Shown piece after piece: positions 57,388 through 64,000 of a DNA stretch of 64,000 nucleotides. The stretch spans positions 328,019-392,018 of the forward strand of contig NW_017804409.1 in NCBI RefSeq assembly GCF_001625305.1. The letters run 5' to 3'. This DNA is from Branchiostoma belcheri (Eukaryota; Chordata; Leptocardii; Amphioxiformes; Branchiostomatidae). Below the pieces are notes generated by a model. The model was not told the origin of the DNA. It was given only the letters and a program-made list of their open reading frames with translations, and searched no databases. Made by a program: the position numbers and the translations under genes. The stretch's first letter is position 1. Every line of letters starts with the position of its first letter.

Positions 57388-57668
57388 TAATAGAGACTGC
57401 TACAGCCTATAACATTCTGTGGCCCTCTTATATTTTTGACCTCTTAACTAGTCGATGTCGTTAACGGTTAGCTTTAAGATATCTCTGCTTGCAAACGTTA
57501 CATTTATTGATGAAGGCAAGCTATGAGAGATGGCAAAATTTGGTGAGTAAGAAATGTATATGTGGTCATAAAATGTCTGTATTGTGCAGACCCAAAGGTG
57601 TTGTTAGGTAGTGAAATTACTCTGTCACCCAAATGACGAGTTATAGCTTCTTTCACAGGCCCTAGTAT

Positions 57669-58703
57669 GGCCACAGCAAGTAATTTTGATGGATGACATC
57701 AGCGCGCGCATTAATTTTCGCCTAATTTAAAAAAAAAACAATAAATTTTTGACGTCACACTTCAAAGAAGCCATGTGACAAGCCTCACTGGGTCAGTCTA
57801 CTGAGGAAGACCAGAGTGACTGGTCGAAAGCTCTAGGTGAGAGAATCTTTTGTGTTGGACCAAAAGTTTTAACTTTAAACAACAATAAATTTTGTTGCCC
57901 TCTGACAGTGGTCAACATGCCGAAAATGGGCAAAGATGTCTGTTGCCACCCTTCAGTGGGTGGAAGATAACTATTAATAGATGAGACAAGAAAAGGCTCT
58001 GATTTAATGTTTTGCGTCTTACTTTGATGCAGTGATATGTGATGCTGGCTGTGTATATGTGATGTTCCCACTGAATCAAAACCATTTGTACAGTGATTTA
58101 GTCAAAATTTTAAAATGTAGGAACCTTGTTTTTTTCGGCCCGCCTGATTTTTTTTTCGCCCGCTCGCATTAGATTTGGAGTCTGCGGAAGATGTCATCCA
58201 TAAAATTTACTTGCTGTGAAGAGAGGAGACAAGAAAAGGCTCTGATTGAATGTTTTGTTTCTTACTTTGATGCAGTGATATGTGATGTTGGCTGTATATA
58301 TGTGATGTTCCCACTGAATCAAAACCAATTTGTACAATGATTTAGTTAAAATTTTAAAATGTCGGAACCTTGTTTTTTTGGCCCGCCTTGCTTTTTTTCG
58401 CCCGCTCGCATTAGATTTGGAGTCTGCGGAGGATGCCATCCATAAAATTTACTTGCTGTGAAGAGAGGAGACAAGAAAAGACTCTGATTTAATGCTTTGT
58501 TTCTTACTTTGATGCAGTGCACTAGTGATATGTGATGTTGGCTGTGTATATGTGATGTTCCCACTGAATCAAAACCGTTTGTACAATGATTAAAAACGTA
58601 GGAATCTTGTATTTTTTGGCCCGCCTTGTTTTTTTTTTCGCTCGCTCGCATTAGATTTAGAGTCTGCGGAGGATGTCATCCATAAAATTTACTTGCTGTG
58701 GCC
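57669..58703. mobile_element. GGCC-type MITE, copy 6, with triplicated right arm
   Basis: The left end GGCCACAGCAAGTAA is at 57669 and the right end at 58703. The right half occurs three times, each ending ATGYCATCCATAAAATTTAC then TTGCTGTG, at about 58218, 58460 and 58703; units two and three are 242 and 243 bp. A 131-bp segment at 57750-57880 is a nested insertion. Confidence 0.85.
57750..57880 (+). mobile_element. Nested 131-bp retroelement-like insertion
   Basis: Flanked by AACAATAAATTTT at 57737-57749 and 57881-57893 (13-bp target duplication). It includes CTGAGGAAGACCAGAGTGAC then TGGTCGAAAGCTC. Related MITE copies lack it. The long duplication suggests target-primed reverse transcription; perhaps the end of a Penelope-like or other non-LTR element. 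Confidence 0.65.
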
Positions 58704-59440
58704 TACGCTCACGTCGTTAGACTGTGGAAAATCCCTGAGGATACCTAACGTTGCTTACCCCGCACTGCAAAAACCATCCATATCGTATTTCTCAATTATC
58801 TCCATCTAATTAAAGTTGCTGTCTATTAACCTGTTGTTTATTTACATCAGTTAAAGTCAATTAAAGCGGGAAGCCCCAGTGGGTTATGTCTGTCGTTATA
58901 CATAAGTCAAAATTTAATCGTCTACATACGTGTAATAGATATTAACAGCGGTCGTGTGATGTAAAAAGATCAAGTTGTCTTCATAATCAGGCGACGTCTA
59001 GCAATTAAAAAAAACTTGATTAAATCAATTTCAATGCCTTCTACTTCTAACTTGTTTGCAATTTATTTCTCCGTGAAGGAGGTCAGGACCTCCGGGCGGA
59101 GTGTTGTGAATAGTCGTTTTTTCGTGTTCGCAGCTAGAACACGGGGTTCCCTTTGTGTAATCGGCATGCAACTTTATACGCCGTCTGCGGGCATGCCCGT
59201 GATGATGAACGAATGTGTATTTTTGCCGTTGCTGTTTTCGCGGTCAATGTATTATTTCAGATGCACCCCTACAATTATGAGGCAAATTGGAATGGTCCAG
59301 AAAAACCCGTTGGTTTGAATGGGGGGGGGGCTCCAAACTTCATGCAGATGTAGGGAGGGGTCGATGGACATGTCGATGGATGTCGCCTATGGACATTTGT
59401 TTCAGTTTCAGTTTATCTATTTCACAAGCAACTAACTAAA
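58704..59440. other. Intergenic with one inverted MITE-internal segment
   Basis: 59070-59132 (GGAGGTCAGGACCTCCGG) is the inverse of 56992-57055. Nothing else recognised. Confidence 0.4.
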
Positions 59441-59559
59441 CTCAGATTGAATAAAAACCTGTTTTTTTCAGACAGTGCTGGGCATACTTATAGTACAAAA
59501 TACTGTACAGTATTACAAAAAAACACGATCCGCAATGACATACCACGAAAAACACACAC

Positions 59560-59727
59560 AGTTTCAACTCTCTATTCTAATTTTTCTATTATTCTAGTAT
59601 CTGATACCAGCCCAGAAAAGAACGAGAAACAGTCATGCCTTCAAACATCAGAGTTATCAACCAAGAATTGAGATGTTAAAAAACTCGTATTTCCCAAGAA
59701 CTATCGTAGACTGGAACTCGTTGCACA
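59560..59727 (+). mobile_element. LINE tail, left half of a split copy
   Basis: It runs from the CCAGCCCAGAAAAGAACGAG region through ATCAACCAAGAATTGAGATG to GACTGGAACTCGTTGC, matching 39754-39832, then stops abruptly. Loss of the 3' end is unusual for a LINE. The continuation lies at 63277. Confidence 0.85.
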
Positions 59728-60061
59728 CGGCACAAAATCCCTAGTTTCCGTGTGAGAAATTGCCGCACACTTTCCCGGATATTTTAGGTTTCCGGTAGAA
59801 CCCGGGGGTTTCCGACCTGCACACGAAACGTGTCCAGTCCCGTACATGTCCTGTACACTCCCGGAAATGAACCACTTTTTGTGTGCAGGTCGTGTCCTGG
59901 GCGTTATATGCCCGGACACGATCCCTGTACATCCCCGTACACGGCAGGAAATGGCCGTGCACCGCTCCGTGCGTTGCTGGAATATGCATAATTTAGCGGC
60001 AATTATCACCTAATTATTCTCCACACGGCAGCGGAAATTCGCCGTGTACGGGTCGGACATG

Positions 60062-60262
60062 CCGGTACTACACCCCCCCCCCGGCCAAAACCCGCCCCGC
60101 TCTCGGGACCGGTTGCTCCCGTTCCCGGGACCCGTTGCTCCCATTCCCGGGGCCCTGCTGTTCCCGTTCTCGGGACCCCACTGCACCCACTACGGGGACC
60201 CCCTTCCTGCTCCCGGGGCTTCGCTGCCCGGCTCCCGAGAAATCGCTTCCCCCGCTCCCGGG
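60062..60262 (+). repeat. GC-rich minisatellite, about 22-bp unit
   Basis: About seven to eight degenerate units of CCGGGACCCGTTGCTCCCGTTC after a C10 run. It lies inside the 3.55-kb insertion; the ORFs on both strands come from the repeat. Confidence 0.7.
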
Positions 60263-60269
60263 ACACATT

Positions 60270-61000
60270 TCGATGTTTTAGGAACACATTTCATTCATAA
60301 AAAAAGTAATACATGTTTATACTTCATTCATCGTTTTATTGGTATAAACAGGATCGCCATTAACAGACTGACAAAAATAACGCTCTATGTATAGTGTATA
60401 CACGTTATGCACTATGCTAACACTATACAATAATGTAACCTGGTACTTTACAAAAATGTGTAGCCGAAACATAGAAACAAATTTTATAGCTTTTTCCCGA
60501 ACTAGCCTTCCAGGGACTAGACTTTTAAAATCGTTGGACCCGGTGTAAACTCAGAAATTACTAGTAATTAACAGATTTCTCTAACTTTAAAAAGTAAACT
60601 AACATCACATCTCATCACAGTCACCTCCAAATAGAAGTCCATTTTAGCAAAAAATAGTCAAAAAGTAACTAATACTGACATATCATCAGGTTAAAAGAGG
60701 AAAATAGCCCTCAGATCATGAAAGTGAATGGCGCTTACACAAACAGTCAAAAGACTAAATTTTCAATAAACAAAGAAGGCCTCAAACAAAGTTCTTCAAA
60801 ATACATGTACGTGTAGCAAAAACATAATGGCAGACCTAACATGAAGTTAAATGAGGCTTGGCAGAAAACAATATCACGCCATTACAAAAAAAGATCATTT
60901 GCTCAGAAATTAATTACATGAACACGTATTCAATTTACAATGTCGTTAAAGACAAGCTGTCGGTTTCGTAAAGTTTGCGTTGTCGCCTCTACAAAATGAG
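60270..61000. other. AT-rich interior of the insertion
   Basis: No gene or repeat recognised. Confidence 0.3.
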
Positions 61001-61199
61001 GCTTAGTTGTAGATTGAAGGCCAGGAGGTATGCCCCCCCCCCTGCTTCTGCTGTCTGCGGGATGGCGTGGTGTTGGTGTCGGTTGTGATCGCAGTCAGGC
61101 CGGAGCGGCGTGCTGGGCGCGGGGTGCACCCCGGGCGGGAGTGCAGCGGGGCCGGCCTGGGTCGTCGGAGCCTGCCGGGCGCTTTAACACAGCACCCTC

Positions 61200-62064
61200 G
61201 CCTTTAGATCTGAGCCTGGGTGTGCAGTCTGCCTGTTTGCCTCCAGCCTGGCCTGCAGGACATGGAAAAACGAAAATCTACGTCAAAAGTCGAAGGCATT
61301 TTTGAATTTCATTTGAAGTTACGTGTACATGTACTAGAAGTTTTATAAACAAGGCTGGCAAAGATGCGGACGTCTGTATGGACACATTTCGAGGAGAAGT
61401 CATTTATCATTTTTAACGAATGTTTTTAACGTCAGACAGCAACAATTTTGTCCAGATGAAAAGGCTCCATTCATCAAGCATCAACGTCTACTTGTTTCTT
61501 TTCATTGTAATCATGGGAACAATACAAACACAACATTTCCCTCGGTAATGAAAACAATTCAAATTGTCAAGAGCCTTGTCGGCCTTCGTATGCAAAGATA
61601 TACATTTGCATAGACTCACCCTCTTCTGTGTGACTGCAGTCGCTTTTCTTTCTTTCTTTTCTGAGTTCTCCGACAGCCTGGCGATAAAGTTTCTTCAAAT
61701 CGTCTCAAAGTATCCCAAATCCGCGCCTGAAAAAAGTACATATGTTCTGAGCAACATACAAACTATATCGATGTACTTCTAAGTAGAAATAATAAACTAT
61801 GTAATCAATCAGTAAAAAAATAGTGTACACTTCTTGCCAAAAGAAATATTTTTGCCGTAGGAACAACTTAGGCAAGGTTTTTAAACAACATGCTTAAGAT
61901 ATATGTAACGATAGTGCCGTATATATAATAGTATCCTTGTTTTAGCTTACCCTGAAGGCCTCCTGTCGGTTTGCTGGTTCGTTGCGGTGTTGTCCTTTCA
62001 ATGTAGTAGAGTCATTTCTTCCGTTGCGAAAACGAAGTAACAGAACGGAATGTTTGACGCCATT
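61200..62064 (-). CDS. Tentative three-exon transcript of unknown function
   Basis: Exon A, from at most 62064 to 61951, has donor AGG|GTAAGC. Exon B, 61726-61620, has acceptor TTTTTTCAG and donor GG|GTGAGT. Exon C begins at about 61259 after TTTCCATGTCCTGCAG. One frame stays open through A and B (NRQEAFRARIWDTLRRF and KRKKEKRLQSHRR) and stops about 16 residues into C. No ATG starts this frame; the ATG at 62063 is in another frame and stops after 21 codons. So it may be a non-coding RNA, a 5' UTR, or need an upstream exon. No family recognised. Confidence 0.3.
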
Positions 62065-62159
62065 TTAGTTCAGGAACATACTTGTAATCTTTGCAAGCCG
62101 AGACAAACGTGTTTTGAAAAAGCAAACCGTCGTTGTGACAAAGCAAGATTCAAACGACC

Positions 62160-62250
62160 CACCAAAACAAAGCATCGCGTCTCTTATTGGCTGGTCCCGG
62201 CGAGAGCGAGGTAGGATTGGTCGTCAGTCATATAATCACGTGATCGCGTT
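62160..62250 (-). promoter_or_regulatory. Minus-strand promoter-like region (two CCAAT boxes, CACGTG)
   Basis: ATTGG at 62186-62190 and 62216-62220 reads as CCAAT on the minus strand. TCACGTGA is at 62236-62243. A YY1-like AAAATGGCGTC is at about 62055-62066 downstream. Position and orientation fit the tentative transcript at 61.2-62.06 kb. There is no TATA box at a fitting distance. Confidence 0.4.
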
Positions 62251-62259
62251 CAATACTAC

Positions 62260-63040
62260 AACCATCTTGTTTTTATATTATAGGTTTTAAGTTAAATCGC
62301 CTGTGCAGTCTGAACACTTGGATGATAGGATGTTTCTGCATGTGTGAATGTATTTATTTCAAGGCAGACAAATGATCTTCATAATTCTAATTCGTCATGA
62401 TTACATGGCTTTATTCGTTCTAGAATTACACAACTTGTCGCTCACTAAGTGAAATAAAACCGCACTTCAACTCCAACATAACCTTACTCTTTGTAAATGT
62501 ATCCAAAATCCACAATTAATGTCATGAGGGTTGACTTGTTTTGCTGGATTTCAGTATTTTACCAGGCATGGGGACGCTGTGAGTTTACACAAAGGCTATT
62601 CACATAAACTGACGCCATGTCAGACACATCACAATACACATCGACCGAACTACAATGTAAAGCTTGCATATTATTACCCATACATGTACCTAAAAATCAT
62701 AACAAACTGATCAGGTCATGTTAGTTCAAACCCCTTTAGTCAAGCGTTTGATTACATCATGGTAATGAACCTCACGGATAAACTATTATTTCCAAAATAA
62801 AAAATTCAGATTTACTATCATTTAGACCGGAGTGTAGATTTAGGTCATTTTGACCGAGTAGGTTATATAACCCCAGCGTCGGGGCGCCCTACGCTCAAAT
62901 GTGCTTTGTCGTATGGACGACATCACGATAAATCAAGCCAAGGACGCAAAGGTTCAAATGTTGTATTAACAATCCTTGATCATTCTATATCTAATTTGCT
63001 TAGATTAAAGTGCTGGCAACTTTGGTTCATGCAAGTAATT
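62260..63040. other. Interior of the insertion, nothing recognised
   Basis: AT-rich, short ORFs only. Confidence 0.3.
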
Positions 63041-63276
63041 ATCACCTGAAACATGAATACACGCAGTACCTAATTACCCCTTATTGTTAGCCGCTCCCCA
63101 ACACACGCCAAGTGTGCGGGGCGTAAATTTCCGTGCACGTGCACGGCGAGCACGAATCCGGGAGTGTAAGGAAATATCCGGGGCCGTACACGCGGAGCCC
63201 GGAAATCCATGGACGCGACCAGGACACGGCGAATTTCACGGGCGTGTGCGGGACTGGAAACTCTTGGAAACGTGGT

Positions 63277-63470
63277 TTTTCAAGCACAGTTGGGGCATAA
63301 TCACTAGAAAGCTTTAAACAACTCCTGCAATTAAATGTGTAAAGTGTAACAAGTCGTTCGGTGTGATATAGCTAGCTGCCGCCGCGCCGCGTGCCTGCGA
63401 AGCTGGTGTGTTACGCCGAAGGGCGGTTATATCGACTATACTGATACAGATACAGATTCTCAATTCTGAT
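63277..63470 (+). mobile_element. LINE tail, right half of the split copy
   Basis: It begins AAGCACAGTTGGGGCATAAT, collinear with position 39836 of the intact copy, and continues to GGGCGGTTATATCGACTATA and the GATACAGATACAGAT tail. It has no 5' coding part of its own. Confidence 0.85.
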
Positions 63471-63714
63471 GCATTTTGAATCAATAAATGCTGATAAAGC
63501 CGTATCAGACTAATACAACTGTTAGGCTTAGCGATGGCGTCGTGCATTGACAACTGAAATGACAACTAGACATGAAGCCATCTCTACTTAGGCCCAGGGG
63601 AGGTTTGGTCTGCGTCTGAGTACTTTGGAACGGAGCTGTGAGGATCTCAGCCGGCGTGATAATGTTTTTAACTATTCTGACAAGATGGCAGTTTTATTAC
63701 TTCTCTTTCTCTTC

Positions 63715-64000
63715 CGTAGTTCTACTCTCTCCCCCTCTCTCCTTCCTTCCTTCCTTCTTTCTTTCTTTCCTTTTTTTCTTTTTCTTTCTTTCTTTCTCAC
63801 TCACTCACCCACTCACTCACTCACTCACTCACTCACTCACTCACTCTCTCTCTCTCTCTCTCTTTCTTCCTGTCTTTCTCTTTCATCTCTCTCGTGCAAT
63901 CCTTTCGAAAACCGCTACCGCAAATGTTCCATTTCAATCTGTATGGAAATCGGCTATTGTTTTTGTGCTCCTCTCCCCCTTTCTTTCTTTCTTTCTCTCT
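63715..64000 (+). repeat. CTTT / CACT / CT compound microsatellite
   Basis: CTTT-type tract at 63738-63798, (CACT)n at 63799-63845, (CT)n at 63846-63862, and CTTT again from 63980 to the window end. Confidence 0.9.

Larger units (their letters stand above)
59728..63276. mobile_element. 3.55-kb insertion splitting a LINE copy
   Basis: The segment between the two LINE halves. Both ends are GC-rich for 250-350 bp, with many CCCGTACA/CGTGTACGG-type motifs; TCCAGTCCCGYACAYG occurs near the left end (about 59833) and in inverse near the right end (about 63255). Just inside both lies TAATTATCACCT or its variant (about 60002; about 63040). Exact termini and TSD were not resolved. It contains the GC minisatellite and the promoter-like region listed separately. 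Confidence 0.55.

Noticed and set aside
59741-60287. GC-rich ORFs on both strands (82-116 codons)
   Set aside because: Fall in the GC-rich end and minisatellite of the 3.55-kb insertion; amino-acid patterns follow the DNA repeat.

Overview
The window looks like a non-coding-rich stretch of an invertebrate chordate genome, most likely amphioxus (Branchiostoma). This is inferred from short introns with clean GT-AG sites, AT-rich DNA full of short foldback elements and tRNA-derived SINEs, many 5'-truncated non-LTR retrotransposon tails, and a recurrent repeat ending in ACCTTCTTGGCGAAGGTAA. No species-diagnostic gene is present, so the taxon is an inference.

One protein-coding gene can be assembled with confidence. 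It lies on the minus strand from 9149 down to 3923, in six exons whose splice phases all agree, and encodes 796 residues. The protein is mostly disordered, rich in Ser, Pro and charge. Its one ordered-looking block (residues about 170-193, LSKEERESILLLEE followed by VLTDFGGWES) resembles the conserved block of the vertebrate SARG (C1orf116)/PROSER2 family. That assignment is from memory and moderate at best. An NRF1-like palindrome and a seven-codon upstream ORF lie upstream of it.

The rest is repeat-dominated. (a) 1-3.9 kb: LINE ends, a 262-bp foldback element and a promoter-like patch. (b) 10-25 kb: several MITE families, tRNA-SINEs, a duplicated CCAAT/GC-box module at 16.9-17.3 kb and a long-armed foldback element at 21.7-22.2 kb. 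(c) 25.9-27.7 kb: two adjacent tandem arrays. (d) 28-40 kb: more MITEs and SINEs, a 37-nt minisatellite, CT/GT microsatellites and LINE tails. (e) 40-48 kb: an assembly gap of 20 N, a GC-rich patch with splice-like sites at 42.9-43.9 kb, GA arrays and LINE tails. (f) 48-59 kb: LINE ends and MITEs, including one whose right arm is present three times and which holds a nested insertion. (g) 59.56-63.47 kb: a LINE tail cut into two collinear halves by a 3.55-kb insertion that carries GC-rich ends, a GC minisatellite and a minus-strand promoter-like region with a splice-consistent open frame.

The most widespread element group (GGCC termini, 330-1035 bp) has 3-bp TAA/TTA target duplications at most copies, which points to the PIF/Harbinger superfamily. 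No CRISPR array, operon, bacterial gene or intact transposase/reverse transcriptase was found. Repeat family names here are descriptive and were not matched to a database.
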